Of a DNA stretch of 64,000 nucleotides, positions 10,821-22,500 are shown one piece after another (position 1 is the first letter of the stretch; each line of letters opens with the position of its first letter). Origin of the DNA: Myxococcales bacterium (GTDB lineage Bacteria > Myxococcota_A > Polyangia > Fen-1088). Location of the stretch: positions 62,001-126,000 of the forward strand of contig JAGTJU010000001.1 in assembly GCA_022184915.1 (NCBI GenBank), given 5' to 3'. The notes beneath the pieces were generated by a model. The model was not told the DNA's origin and did not search any database. It was given only the letters and a program-made list of their open reading frames with translations. Position numbers and translations under genes: made by a program.

Positions 10821-11696
10821 TCAGCGCAGAAGGCCCGGCACGGTCATGGCGATCTCGAGCACGATCAAGATGACGATCGCCGCCTCGAGCCACACGAGGC
10901 GCCGATCACGAACCACATCGAGGATGAGCTCGAGGGCTTCCTGCACGCTGCGCAACCGCGTCTCGAGGGCGGCGAAGCGGGTGCCCAGCTCGAACTCGTC
11001 GCGCAGGTCGTCGTAGATGAGATCCATGGCGGGATCGTCCCACGTGGCGTCGGGCTTCTCGAGCAGATGCAGCACGGAGAGCACCACGTTGCGGGCGCTC
11101 ACGGCCTCACCGATGAAGCGATGGAGCTGCCGCACGCCCGAGCGGCGCCGAGCCCGTTCGCCTCAGCTTCTCCACCAACTTGCCGGTTTCCTCGGACATG
11201 CGTTCAATCACGGCCTCGTAGTGGTCCATCGCCACGCTTTGCGCGAGGGTGAGCGCCACCACGCTGGCGCGCGCAAGGGGTGAGCGCATCGAGCACCAGC
11301 GCGCCCTCGTGCACGGCAAGCTCCGCGTCGGCCGCCTCGCGCACGTCGAAGGATTCCTCGGCCACCAAGGTCCCCGGCCCATCCAGGTGGCCTCGTACCC
11401 GCTCGAGGAAGGCGCTGCGTGAGGCAGCCGGCACGTTTTGAAAGGTCACCACGCCAAAGGGAAAAACGAAGGCCGTGCCCCCGTCCACCGTGACCGGCGC
11501 CACACCGGTGCCCTTGTGCGGTTGAGGCAAGAGGGTGGCGAGCGAGCGCATACGAAAGTTCTCCGCGAAGCCCACCGCGAAGAAGGTGTGCGCGTGGTCG
11601 GCAGCGGTGTGCCTTTGCCCCAGCGCCGCTAACGGGCGGGGCCGTCGTGGAGGGATCCAATGCGGCTGTGAACGGGGGCGCCGGTTCCGTGGCCAT
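10821..11696 (-). CDS. RMD1/YagE (DUF155) family protein, frameshifted
   Basis: Three minus-strand pieces form one DUF155 protein: an N-terminal beta domain (GGTAFVFPFGVVTFQNV), a middle part (VVALTLAQSVAMDHYEAVIERM) and a C-terminal part (LHRFIGEAVSARNVVLSVLHLL, EKPDATWDDPAMDLIYDDLRDEFEL) ending in one membrane helix. This is the order in yeast Rmd1 and bacterial YagE relatives, whose biochemical function is unknown. Frame changes fall near 11625, 11278 (GGGG) and 11150, again G/C-rich runs. The start at 11696 is the least certain point. Confidence 0.65.
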
Positions 11697-11759
11697 GACT
11701 CGAGTCTACCGCCGCCTGCCCGCTGGCGCTCGGCGGCTCTGCCGCGCTAACGTGAACCC

Positions 11760-13161
11760 GTGAAGCTCGAATTCCATGGCGCGGCGGGAGAAGTCACAGG
11801 ATCGCTGCACCGCCTGGTGGTGGGTGACACGACCATCGCCCTCGATTGCGGCATGTTCCAAGGTCACCGCGCCGAGGCGAACGCCAAGAACCGAGAGCTC
11901 CCGGGCTGGGCCCGTCAGGCACACGCCGTGGTGCTGAGCCACGCCCACCTCGATCACAGCGGCAATCTGCCAACCCTCGTCAAAGCTGGCTTTGCGGGCA
12001 ACATTTACGCCACGCCCGCCACCCGCGATCTGTGCAGCGTGATGCTGCGAGACAGCGCCATGATCCAGGAGCAAGATGCGCGCTACCTCAACCGCAAGCG
12101 CGAGCGCAACGGCGAAGAGGAGCCGATCGTGCCTCTATACGATGTGGAGGACGTGCAGCACACGCTGGCCCAGATGATCACCTTGCCGCTCGAGCGGCCT
12201 TTGGTGATTGGCCCCGGGGTGAAGCTCACCTTCTTCGAGGCGGGGCACGTGCTGGGCTCGGCGCTGTCCTGCCTGGATCTGGAGGAAGACGGCCGGCGGG
12301 TGCGGCTGCTCTATACGGGAGATCTCGGGCGCCGGGAGCTGCCCCTGCTCAAGACGCCAGAGACACCTTCGGGCGTCAATGTGCTCGTGATGGAGAGCAC
12401 CTACGGCAACCGCAGCCACGGTCCCTATGAATCGGTCGACGAGCGGCTTGCGGAGATCGTCGGAAAGACGCTGGCGCGGAAGGGACGGGTGCTGATTCCC
12501 ACGTTCGCCCTCGAACGTGCCCAAGAGGTGCTCTTTGCGCTCGGCCGTCTGCACGCGGCCCGCAAAATCCCGCGCGTGCCGATCTACATCGATAGCCCGC
12601 TCGCCATTGCCATCACCGAGATCTACAAGCTGCACCCGGAAAGCCTCGAACACGAGCTGCGCGATCGCCTGCTCGGCCGCGATGATCCCTTCTCGCCGCC
12701 CGGGCTCCGCTACGTGAGCAGCGTGGAAGACTCGCGGGCGCTTCAGGAGAGCGGCGAGCCTTGCATCGTGCTGGCGGGCTCGGGCATGTGCGAAGGTGGA
12801 CGCATCCTGCACCACCTCGGCCAGGGGCTGGGCCGCGCCGAAAACAGCGTGGTGATCGTGGGCTATCAAGCGCAGCACACGCTGGGCCGCCGCTTGGTGG
12901 AGGGCCGGCGCAAGGTGCGTGTCTTCGGGGGTCGAGCGCGACGTTCGGGCCGAGGTGTACAACCTCGAGGGCCTCTCCGCACATGCCGACCGCGAAGGTC
13001 TCCTGGACTTCGCCCTGGCCCTCAAACGCCACGGGGGCCTCCACACGGTGGCCCTGGTCCACGGCGAGCCCGAGGCGCGCGACGCCTTCGCTGCGGCGCT
13101 TACGGCCAAGGGATGCCAGCGCGTCTTTTGCGGCCTGCCGGGCGACACGTTGTCGCTGTGA
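11760..13161 (+). CDS. MBL-fold beta-CASP ribonuclease, one frameshift near the 3' end
   Basis: Starts with the metallo-beta-lactamase fold (LDCGMFQGHR, HAHLDHSG zinc motif), then GHVLGSALS, the beta-CASP motifs (STYGNR, LIPTFALERAQEVLFAL) and GSGMCEGGRILHHL, as in CPSF73/YSH1-like RNA-processing exonucleases of bacteria. The frame changes in the GGGGG run at 12927-12931. Translation continues in the next frame with VERDVRAEVYNLEGLSAH and an RNA-specificity-domain tail ending at 13161. About 467 aa once corrected. Probably intact in the real genome. Confidence 0.85.
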
Positions 13162-13173
13162 GCGGCCCGGCGC

Positions 13174-13542
13174 TCACGTGAGGGTGGCGCCGAAGCGCAG
13201 CACCCGCCGGATGATCGTGGCCTCGAGGCCGAGCCGCTCGGCGATCTCGGCGGTGCTGGGTGCGCGTCCGAGCTCGGCCTTGAGGCTGCGGGCAGCGGCC
13301 AGCACCTTGACCAGGATCTCCTGTGCTTCGTCTTGCGTGGGGCCCGGCGGGTCAGCTTCACCCACCGTGATCCCTACGGCCTCGAGGGCATCGATGAGCG
13401 CCTCGATGGCGCCGTGGTCCAGCCGGTTGTCCTCAGCGCACACGGCCAGCTCGTCGAGCGACACCTGCTGCCGCTGCTGCGATTTGAAGTTGTCGACGAT
13501 GGCCCCGAGGGCATCTCGTTTGTCTCGATCCAAGTTTTTCAC
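13174..13542 (-). CDS. Small protein resembling sigma-70 regions 1.1 and 3
   Basis: 122 aa. The first half (VSLDELAVCAEDNRLDHGAI..ALIDALEAVGITV) has the spacing of sigma-70 region 1.1, and the last 40 residues (LKAELGRAPSTAEIAERLGL) match the region 3 helix-turn-helix pattern LGREPTxEEIAxxLGL. Regions 2 and 4, needed for promoter opening and -35 contact, are absent. GTG start overlaps the stop of the SMP-30 gene (GTGA). It could be a regulator or sigma-binding mimic; function is inference. Confidence 0.55.
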   Translation of the reverse strand: MKNLDRDKRDALGAIVDNFKSQQRQQVSLDELAVCAEDNRLDHGAIEALIDALEAVGITVGEADPPGPTQDEAQEILVKVLAAARSLKAELGRAPSTAEIAERLGLEATIIRRVLRFGATLT

Positions 13543-14522
13543 TCTTCCGCCGGTTGAGGCGCCCGGGGGCGCTCGAAATCACCCACACCTGCGATCGGCA
13601 TCGCCAGCGCGTAAAGCGCGCCCTGCGCCGTCACATAGAGCGTTTTGCCATCCGCTCCGCCAAACGTCACGTTGGAAGGGCCGCGGGGAATCAGAAGCCG
13701 CCCCCAGCGGGCGCCGTTCGGACGGAACACCGCGATTTCGCCCGGTGAATCCGATGCGGGGCGGGCGTACGACGCGACGTAGACGTTGCCCGCGCGATCC
13801 ACCGCCATGCCGTCGGTCACCCAGGTGCTGTGCCGGTCGAGGCCAAGCCCCGCCGCGAAGACTGTGGGCGCGCCGAGGCTGCCGTCCGGGTGCACGGGAA
13901 AGGCGCGCACGAGGTTTTCCAACGTGTCCGTGACGTACAGGATCCGTTCGTCAGGCGACAGCCCGATGCCGTTCGGCTTCGTGCCTTCCTCACCTTGCCA
14001 TACGCGCCTGGCTTCGCCCGTGGCCGAGAGGCGCAGCACCTGGCGCACGAAGGGCAGGGTGACGTACACCATGCCATCGCTGCGCACGGTGACGTCGTTG
14101 GGCCGATCGAGGGGCTGCCCCTCGGCCTCGTGAGCGAAGACGGTCCACGCGCCCCCGGCCGGCAGGCGTACGAGGCGGTGCGCCGCGGATTCGAGCAGCA
14201 CCACGTCCCCGTTCGGCAAACGCCCGAGGCCCGACGCCCCCCCGTTCGGGTCGCGCACCACCGCGCTCGTGCCGGCGGGCGTCACCTTGAAGAGCTTGTC
14301 GAGCTTCGGATCGACGAACCACAACTCCTGCCGCTCGGGCAGCCACACCGGGCCCTCGAGGTACGTAAACCCTTCAGCCACGAGCCGCGGGGGCCCGGCC
14401 TTGGCCACGGGATCTTCGGGTCCGGGAAGCGTCACGCCGGGGAGGGGGGCGTTCGGACCGCGACAACCGAGACCCGCTCCGGCACAAAGCAGCGTCGCCA
14501 GGAGCCAGGCAGCGCGCATCAC
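13539..14522 (-). CDS. SMP-30/gluconolactonase-like beta-propeller lipoprotein
   Basis: 327 aa; Met-rich start, hydrophobic signal and LGC lipobox at about residue 20. The body has SMP-30 propeller motifs: FTYLEGPVWLPERQELWFVD, NGGASGLGRLPNGDVVLLE, DRPNDVTVRSDGMVYVT, KPNGIGLSPDERILYVTDT, VTDGMAVDRAGNVYVA. The conserved Glu, Asn and Asp metal ligands of the family are in place. Likely hydrolyses a sugar lactone in the periplasm. Six bases downstream of galK, so sugar metabolism is plausible. Confidence 0.8.
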   Translation of the reverse strand: MMRAAWLLATLLCAGAGLGCRGPNAPLPGVTLPGPEDPVAKAGPPRLVAEGFTYLEGPVWLPERQELWFVDPKLDKLFKVTPAGTSAVVRDPNGGASGLGRLPNGDVVLLESAAHRLVRLPAGGAWTVFAHEAEGQPLDRPNDVTVRSDGMVYVTLPFVRQVLRLSATGEARRVWQGEEGTKPNGIGLSPDERILYVTDTLENLVRAFPVHPDGSLGAPTVFAAGLGLDRHSTWVTDGMAVDRAGNVYVASYARPASDSPGEIAVFRPNGARWGRLLIPRGPSNVTFGGADGKTLYVTAQGALYALAMPIAGVGDFERPRAPQPAEE

Positions 14523-14528
14523 CCTCGG

Positions 14529-15653
14529 TTACTCCCGCAGCGTGAGCACGGTAGGCGTAAAGCCCGAACGGGCCGCGTAGCTGCGGGCGATGTGGGCGCC
14601 TGCGTCCTTTGCTCGGGCTGCGTCGGCCAAGATCACCACCGAGCCGCCAAAGCCTCCCCCCGTGAGCCGCGCCCCGTAGACCCCGTCCGTTGCGCGAGCA
14701 ATCTCGACGATGAGGTCGATCTCGGGCACCGACACCTGAAAGTCGTCGCGCAGCGAAGCGTGGCCTTCGTAAAGCAGGGCGCCGAGTGCGCTCAAATCCT
14801 GCTGCCGCAGGGCCGTTGCGAACGCGAGCACGCGCGCGTTTTCCTTCACCACGTGGCGGGCGCGTTTGCGTTCGGCTTCGGGCAACGCCTCGATGCGCGG
14901 TAGATCGTCCACGCTCAGGTCCCGCAGCATGCGCACGCCGAGCGCGGCGGCGGCCCGCTCGCACTCCGCGCGGCGCGTGCGGTACTCACCGCCGGCGTGG
15001 CTGTGCGTGACACCCGAGTTCAGCACCACCAAATCGATGGCGGCGGGTAGTGGCACCCGTTCGTACGCCAAGCTGCGCGTGTCCAACATCAAGGCGGTGC
15101 CCGTATCGGCGAGGCTGGATGCCATTTGATCCATCACACCCACGGGCGCGCCCACGAAGTCGGTCTCGGCCTTTTGTCCGAGGAGGGCCAGCTTCACGTC
15201 GTCGAGCTCGAGCAAAAACGCCTCGCGCAGGGCACGCAACACGGCCACCTCGAACGAGGCGCTCGAAGAGAGCCCCGCGCCGAGCGGCACGGTGGAGCTC
15301 ATACGCAGGTCGAAGCCCCCGTGGTGGTAGCCCGCGCGTGACAAGGCCACCGTGACGCCCTTCAGATAGTCGCACCAGCTGCCATCCTTGGTCTCTTCGC
15401 CGAGCGTGAAGCTCACCGGCGTTCCGGTGCCGGCGTTCTCGCTCACCGCCTGCACGCGTTTGTCGGAGCGGGGCCGGAGCTCCACCGTGGTGAAGCGGGG
15501 GATGGCCGTGGGCAGCACGAACCCTTCGCTGTAGTCGGTGTGCTCACCGATGAGATTCACGCGCCCTGGGGCGCGGGCCGTCACCGTGGGGGCGTGGCCG
15601 TAAAGCGTGGCAAAGCTGGCAACGGGGGTGGAGGGGGGGGAAGAGGCGCTCAT
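14529..15653 (-). CDS. galK: Galactokinase
   Basis: GHMP kinase with all galactokinase signatures: GRVNLIGEHTDYSEGFVLP near residue 30, the ATP-loop PLGAGLSSSASFEVAVL, the NSGVTHSHAGGEYRTRR segment and the C-terminal GARLTGGGFGGSVVIL. Phosphorylates D-galactose to galactose 1-phosphate in the cytosol (Leloir pathway). Start placed at the Met 17 residues into the open frame, giving 374 aa, close to the usual length. It heads a tight cluster with SMP-30 and the mini sigma-like gene; no galT or galE is nearby. Confidence 0.93.
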   Translation of the reverse strand: MSASSPPSTPVASFATLYGHAPTVTARAPGRVNLIGEHTDYSEGFVLPTAIPRFTTVELRPRSDKRVQAVSENAGTGTPVSFTLGEETKDGSWCDYLKGVTVALSRAGYHHGGFDLRMSSTVPLGAGLSSSASFEVAVLRALREAFLLELDDVKLALLGQKAETDFVGAPVGVMDQMASSLADTGTALMLDTRSLAYERVPLPAAIDLVVLNSGVTHSHAGGEYRTRRAECERAAAALGVRMLRDLSVDDLPRIEALPEAERKRARHVVKENARVLAFATALRQQDLSALGALLYEGHASLRDDFQVSVPEIDLIVEIARATDGVYGARLTGGGFGGSVVILADAARAKDAGAHIARSYAARSGFTPTVLTLRE

Positions 15654-15740
15654 CGAGCTGTCACGACTACCACGCTTTCGCGGGGGCCACCACCGGGGCT
15701 CCACCGCTGTCGGGCTGATGGCCCGGCGGGTTTCCGGGCC

Positions 15741-16508
15741 TCAAAAGGCGCGCGATTGGCCCCCATCCACGGGCAGGCAGGCCCCCACCACCCAGGACGC
15801 CTTCGGTGAGGCCAAAAAGGTCACCACGGCAGCCAGCTCCTCGGGTGTGCCGAAGCGGCCCGCGGGGATCTCGCGCGTCACGAAGGCCGCGATGCCTTCG
15901 GGATCGGCCTTCTGGCGCCGCTCCCAGCCGCCGCCCGGAAACAGGATCGAGCCCGGCGCCACACAGCACACCCGCACACCCTGGCCGACGAGATCGCGCG
16001 CCATGCTCTTGCTCAGGCTCACCACGGCCGCCTTCGCCAGGTTGTAGCCCGGGGCGCCGCCGCTTTCGCGCCCCCAGATGGACGCGACGTTCACGATGGC
16101 GCTGCCCGGCTCCATCAGCGGCAGGGCGGCTTTGCTCATGAGCACGGTGGGCCACACGTTGCGATCCAGGGCCTGCTGCAGATCCGCCTCGTCCATGTCC
16201 TGAAAGGTTCGTGCGCCCGAGCCGCCCACGTTGTTCACCAAAACGTCGACACGGCCGAAGGCCTGCCGGGCGGCTTCTCCCACCGCCGAAGCCCCCGCAA
16301 CGGTGCTCACGTCCGCAGCCACCGCCCGCACACGCGCGGCGCCGAAGCGGTCCCGTGCCTCCTGCCACGTGGCTTCGAGGGCCTCGGCGCCCCGGGCACA
16401 GAGCACCAGGCGACACCCCTCTTCCGCCAGCGCAAAGGCCATCGCCCGGCCGAGCCCGCGGCTCGAGCCCGTCACCACCGCCACCTTGTTCTCGAGCAAG
16501 AGATCCAT
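15741..16508 (-). CDS. SDR-family NAD(P)-dependent oxidoreductase
   Basis: 255 aa, classical short-chain dehydrogenase: N-terminal VVTGSSRGLGRAMA (TGxxxGxG cofactor loop), LVNNVGGSG (NNAG-type), catalytic Ser in VNVASIWGR and YNLAKAAVVSL (YxxxK with Tyr and Lys present), PGSILFPGG, and the C-terminal WVVGACLPVDGGQS. Substrate not predictable; closest in pattern to 3-oxoacyl-ACP reductase-like SDRs. Confidence 0.9.
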   Translation of the reverse strand: MDLLLENKVAVVTGSSRGLGRAMAFALAEEGCRLVLCARGAEALEATWQEARDRFGAARVRAVAADVSTVAGASAVGEAARQAFGRVDVLVNNVGGSGARTFQDMDEADLQQALDRNVWPTVLMSKAALPLMEPGSAIVNVASIWGRESGGAPGYNLAKAAVVSLSKSMARDLVGQGVRVCCVAPGSILFPGGGWERRQKADPEGIAAFVTREIPAGRFGTPEELAAVVTFLASPKASWVVGACLPVDGGQSRAF

Positions 16509-16583
16509 GCTCGCCGGTTAGCGCGCCCGTCGTGTGCTGGCAAGCCGGGTCGCCCGCCGGGGCCGCTCCGGCAGGCGCGCGCC

Positions 16584-19500
16584 TTACCGGACCTGCTCGA
16601 GGAGCTGTTGGGCCTCGGTCAAGGTCGAATCCTCCTCCAGGGCGCGCTTTGCGAAAATGAGCGCCCGCTGGCGGTCGCCGTTTTTGGCTGCGATGCGGGC
16701 GCGCCGAAAGAAGCTCATGGCCACGGATAAAGGCCCTTCGTGGCCGCTCAAGCTGATGCTCTGAAGCGCCTTGAGCGCCAGATCGTCATCGCCCATCGCC
16801 TCGGCGAGATCGGCCAGCTCGGCCGCCACGGCCCCGTTGCGACGGTCGGCCTCGAGCGCCTTGCGGAGGGCAGAAAGCTGGCCCTCCGCGTCGCCCAGGC
16901 CCTCCGCGGCCCGCGCCATGCGGTGATGAAGCGCGCAGAGCTCACCCCCATCAACGCCGCGGACGTCTGTGACCAGCCGTTCCAGCATGGCCATCGCCTG
17001 GCCGTACTGGCCTGTGGCCAAAAGCGTATCGGCCAGCAGACGCTGCACCACGCGGTCTTCAGGCCGCAGCGCGAACGCCTTGTTGATCGCTCCCACGGCG
17101 GATTGCGGGTCACCCTCCTGCAGGAACAGGTCGGCCCCTTCGGTCAGCACGTGCAGGCGCTCCTCTTCATCCAAGATGGTTTCGGCAGCCTGGATCCGCA
17201 GCGCCGCCACCTTGCGACGGTCGCCCGCCTGCTCGTACATCATGGTGAGGATGTTCAGCACCGCCGGCTGGCCCGGGTGCTCTCCCAGCACCTTCTCTAA
17301 AGTGGGCATCGCTTCGTGTGCCCGGCCGAGCAGCTCGTAGGCGTGCGCCAAGCCGAGGGCGGCTTCGATGCGTGCCTCGCCCGCTTCCATCTCGACGAGG
17401 CGCAGGCACACGCGGGTCACATCTTCCCACTGGTTTGCGGTCTCGAAGCGGCCGCGCAGCGCCTGAAGCGCGTCGCGGTCCTCGGGATGGTGGTCCACCC
17501 AGCGAAAGAGCAGCTCCTGGGCCTCGTCGCCCTGGCCCTGGGCGCTGAACACGTCGGCCAGGCGGAGCATGGCCCGGCGCTCGGTGGGCAGATCGGCTTG
17601 TTCGCCCGCGCGTGCGGCCAGCAAGAACAGAGCGTCCGTGAGCGGCTCGGCCACCGCAGGCCCCTCGAGGGGGAAGGCCGCTTCCAGATCTTCGACGGCA
17701 GCCGCGACCTCCCCCGCTTCGATGTGCAGCTCGGCGCGCAGCCGATGAAGCGCGCCGCGCGCGGCGGCGAGATCGGTCCGCATGAGCGTCTCGCCCACGG
17801 CCACGATGGCGCTCGGGGCGTCCCCCATCTGGCGCAGGCAGTTCACCAGCTCACGCACCTGCGCGACGTCTGCGGGCTGCAGCGCCGCGGCCTTGCGCAA
17901 CAGCGTGGCCGCGCCGGCCGTGTCGGCCAGCCTTTCGCGCCGGGTGGTGGCCGCCTGCCTCAGAATGCGGGCCGCCGCTTCGGGCTCGAAGGTGGCGAGC
18001 CGCGTGGCCTCTTCGTCCATCAACGCGGCCCAGGCGTCCCAGGCATCCTCGGCCTCGAGCCGGACCGCGAGCCGCTCGAAGAGCGAGGCCTCACCCGGTG
18101 CCCGTTGCCGTCCCTTTTCGAGAACCCGTCGTTCGGCCGGGTGATTGCCCAACGAGGCGTAAAGCTCTGCCAACTGCAGCGCCCGCGCGCCGGCCGCGGC
18201 GCCGGCCTCGTCGGCCAGCAGCGCCTCGCCGAGCGCCGCGCGTTCCTGCCTTTCGTCGTCGTCGAGCAGATCCAGCAGACTTTGCTGCAAGGACCGCTTG
18301 AGCGCGGGATCGGGAATGTGCGAGGCCAGGGCCTGCCGGTACACCTGCTTGGCTTGCGCGGTATCTGCCTTGCCCAGTAGATCACCGAGCCGCCGCGAGG
18401 TCTCGGCCTGCCAATCGGCGTCGCCTCGCACCTCGGCTTCGCGCAGGGCTTCGGACAACAAGGCCACGGCTTCCGACACATCCCCTCGCCGTTCGTGCAG
18501 CTCGGCGAGCGCCATCAGGGATTCGCGGTGTCCGGGCTCCTCCATCATCACGTCGCGGTACACCGACGAGGCCTCGGCGTCGTCCTGGCCCGTGCGCAAG
18601 AGGTGGCGGGCCCAGACGAGGCGTACCTGGATGCGATCCTGTCGGTCCAGCAGCTTCTCGAGCGTCTCGGCGATCACGGCCCGCAGTTTGTCTTCGTCGC
18701 CCAGCTGCTCATAAAGCTCGATGAGCGGCTGCCACAGCTCCTTGTCGGCGGGGTTGCGCGCCCGCAGGGTCTCGTAGACCTCGGCGGCAAGTCGGGCCCC
18801 ATTGGTTTGGCGGGTGGCTTCGCGTGCCACTTCACGCAGCAGCATGGGGATGCGCGGCCCATCGGCGGCCGTCTGCGCTTCCACCAGCCATTTGAAGGCG
18901 CCGTGCAGATCGTGCCGGGCCCGCCGGCGTTGCGCCAGCTCGAAGAGCGCCCAGCCGGCCTCCCGCGCCTCGCCCTGCTGGCCCGCCAAGGCCACGGCGC
19001 GCTCGAGCAGCCGCTCGGCCCGATCGCTGTGCCCGAGGGCCACTGCCAGCTCCACCGCTTCACTCACCTCGGCCTGCGTGACGTCCTTGAAGGCGGCCCG
19101 CCGCTCGAGAAAATCGAGCAGCATGTGGTCGTCACCCGACGCGCGGGCGACCCGCTCGTAAAGCGGCATCACGCGGGGCAGTTCGTCTTCGGGCACGTTT
19201 GCTTCGCGCACGATGGCCTGGGCCCGCGCGAAGTCGGGCACACGGTCGAGCGCGGCGGCCAGGGTCTCGAGCCCGGCCCCGCGGGTCTCGGGGGCGCGCA
19301 GCTGTAGCTCCGCCACGCGGAAGCGGAGCTGGGCCTGGGCGTCCGGATCGGCGGCGCTCTCGGCAAGCCGTGCGAGGGCCCTCATCGCCCGGCTTTCCTC
19401 GTCCTTGTCGCCTGCGGCGCCGGCCAGGCGGGCCACCGCCACGAGCACGTCGGACAGGTGGTGACCGGTCTGTTCGGCGCGGGCATAGGCGCGGGCCGCC

Positions 19501-22500
19501 CGCTCGGGATCCTTTACGTCTTCCTCCGCCACGGTGCCCGCGCGCATCAGCAGCGTGCACATGCGCGCGCCGTCGTCCCGCCGCCGCATCTGTTCCATCG
19601 CTTCTTCGACCAGCCCGAGGTACCGCTCGGGATCACCGAGCGCGCGCGCGAGCCGCCGGCCGAGATCGTGAGCCTCGTCGAGGTCCGGGGCCTTTTCGAG
19701 TGCCAAGGCGATCGCCGCGAGCGCGTCTTCGAGCCGTTCCTGTCGCTCGAAGAGGCGGGCCTTGTCGCAGAGCGCTTGCGCCTCGGCGGCACCCGACCCC
19801 GCTGCCGCCGCGCGCTTGTCCAGCAGAGCCACGGCTCGCTCGACCTGGCCGGCCGTGAGAAAGGCCGCCTGCAGGCGCTGCGCCTCGTGCCCGCTCTGGA
19901 GCGCCAGGGCCATCGCCGAATCGAGGCGTTCGGCGGCGGTCGCCTCGTCGCCGCGGGCCTTGGCCACGGCTTCGAGCCGCAGCAGGATCTCGCCCGCCGA
20001 AAGCGGCACGTCCGTCGTATCCGTGCGGCGGGCCATCACCAGGAGGGCCTGGTAGGCGCGCTCGGCGCGATCCAGCGCCTGGGCGGACGCGGCGGTTTCG
20101 GCGAGATCCAGCAAAATGCGCAGCGTGCCCACGTCCATGGCCGAGGCCTGCTCGAGGTGGTCGAGCGCCGCGGGCAGATCGCCTTCCGCACGCGCCACGA
20201 GGGCCAGCTGGTGATGAATCGCGGCTCGTTCCTTCGAGCGGCGCCGGCCCATCTCTTCGAGCAGCGCTGCGAGGACCTTGCGGGCCTCTTCGTTGCGTCC
20301 TGCCACGCGCAAGCTCTCGGCCAGGCGCGTGCGTAGCCCCCGCTCGGCAGGCAGCCTGCGCAAGGCCAGTTCGAGAACGCTCACGGCGCGCTCGGGCTCT
20401 GCCAGCTCACCCTGGTAAAGAGCCGCAGCCTCCTGCGCGTAAGCCAGGAGCTGCTTGCTGGAAAGCGCCTCGGCGCAGCCCGCGGCCAGCGTCCGTGCCA
20501 GCGGTTCCCAGGCCTCGGCGTCACGGTACGTGTCCACCAGCAGGGCGCGCAGCTCGTGTGCCGCCGGCGCCTCGGCCAGCGCGCGCTCCAGGGTGCCCGT
20601 GGCCCGGTGCCGCTGCCCGCTGGCCAGATAAGCGTGCGCGAGCCGCAGGCAAACGTCGCTGCGTTCACCGCCCTCGGCGTGAACCAACCGCTGCTCGAGC
20701 CAGGCGGCCGCTGCCCGCGGCTCGGCCTTCGCCATGCAGAGCCGCGCAAGCGCATCGAGTGGCGCCGGCGCGGGCGCGTGCGCCACCATTTTTTCGTAGC
20801 CCGCGAGCGCGCGGCCAAGATCGCCCAGCTGGGTTTCGGCCAGGGCGGCCATGCGGCCCCACATCGCAGCGGCCTGCTCGAGCTGCCCTTGCTCTTCGAG
20901 CGATTTGGCCTGCGCGCCCAGGATGTCGGCCAGCTCGGCGTGCTGACCCCTGGCACCGAGCAGAGTGGACAGCGCCGCCAGCGTGGCCTCGTCGCCGGGC
21001 GCCTCTTCGAGGTTGGCGAGCAACGTCGACACACGTGCGCTTCGCGTCTCGATGAGACCCGCCACCCGCGACATCTCGAGCCGCAGCGCCATGCGCTCGG
21101 GGCGAGGCAGTGCAAGCGCCAGCTCCCGCCGGCGCACCGACAGCACCTCGCTCAAGAGGTCCGCTTCCTCGAGCAGCCCGGCCAGCAACCCGATCGCCTC
21201 GCGATCCTCCGGGGCATCCTCCACCACGGCACGCAGCAAGGCGCGCGCGCGCCCCTTGTCCCCCAGAACCTCCAGCGTGGTGGTGGCCGCTTTGCGGCGC
21301 AGACCCCGCACGAAGGCCACCGGCAGCGGCCAGGTGGCCACGTCGGTCAGCACGTTGACGGCGCGAACCGCGTCCTGCCGGTTCCCCGAAGCGAGGAGCG
21401 TCTCGACCAACACGGCCACGGCCAACTCGGCCGCTGCCGCAGGATCCAGCTCGCCCGTGACCGGCTGTTCATTGCGCAAGATCAGCGAGACCTGCCCCAA
21501 GAGCGCGAACCCCCGCTGCACCGTGAGTGGGGTGTCTCGCAGGGTGTCGCGGGCCACCCGCAGCGCTTCGGCGGCAACGTCCAGGCGGCGGGGATCGAGC
21601 GCGCCGAGCTGCACCAACGTCTCGAAGAGCGGGCGTCCAGGGCGCTTGCGTTGCAAGCTGGCAAGCCGCTCCCAGGTGGCCACGTGGTGGGGGCTCTGGC
21701 GGGCCGCGCGGAGCCACGCCGCCTCGGCCTGGGTCGTGCCTTCAGGGCCCTCCACATGCTGCTCGTACCAGGTGGCCACGAGGCCCTCGACATCCCGCAC
21801 GAGCGCCTCGGGCAAGCCGGTGCGCTTGCTCAGCGTCTCGGCCAGCGCCCGGGCCGCGTCGGCGAAGGCGCCCGACGCCTTGGCCGCGTGCTCGTAGGCG
21901 GGCAGCAGCGAGCCCTTCACCACCTCCGTCGACACGGGCGCGCGCAGCACGGCCTCGGCCGCGCCGTTGAAGTCTGCCAAGGCCCCGCCCAGCCGGACCA
22001 CAGCCAGCTTGAGGTCGTTGCGATCGGGCGCCAGGCGCGACGCCGCCTCGTAACCGGCCATCGCCGCGCGGGGCTGATCGAGCTGGGCCTCGAGCAAGCG
22101 GGCCCGCTGGACGAGCAGCGCCACCTTGCGGGACGCGCCTTCGGGCAGCGCCTGCGCTGCCTGCTCCAGCGTCTCCACCGCGAACCGCCAGGTGGGCGCG
22201 TCCGTACACAGGCGCAGCAGATCCTGCTCGAGCCGGGCGTTGTCCGGGGCGCGCACGAGGGCCTTCGCCAGCAGGGTCCGGGCCTGCTCGCCGTCGCCCA
22301 GGTCGCGTTCCACCCAGCCCGCAAGTTCAGCCAACAGGCGCGCCTCGGCCCCGGGATCGCCGAGCCGCTCGAGGCGGGCGTCGGTGAGGGCCACGAGCTT
22401 GGCCCAGTCACGCGTCTCGGTAAACGCCCGCGCGAGGGCCTCCACGGCAAGAGCCGCCGCCGCGGGCGTGCTCCGAAGCGCTTCGAGCCCAAGGCGGGCC

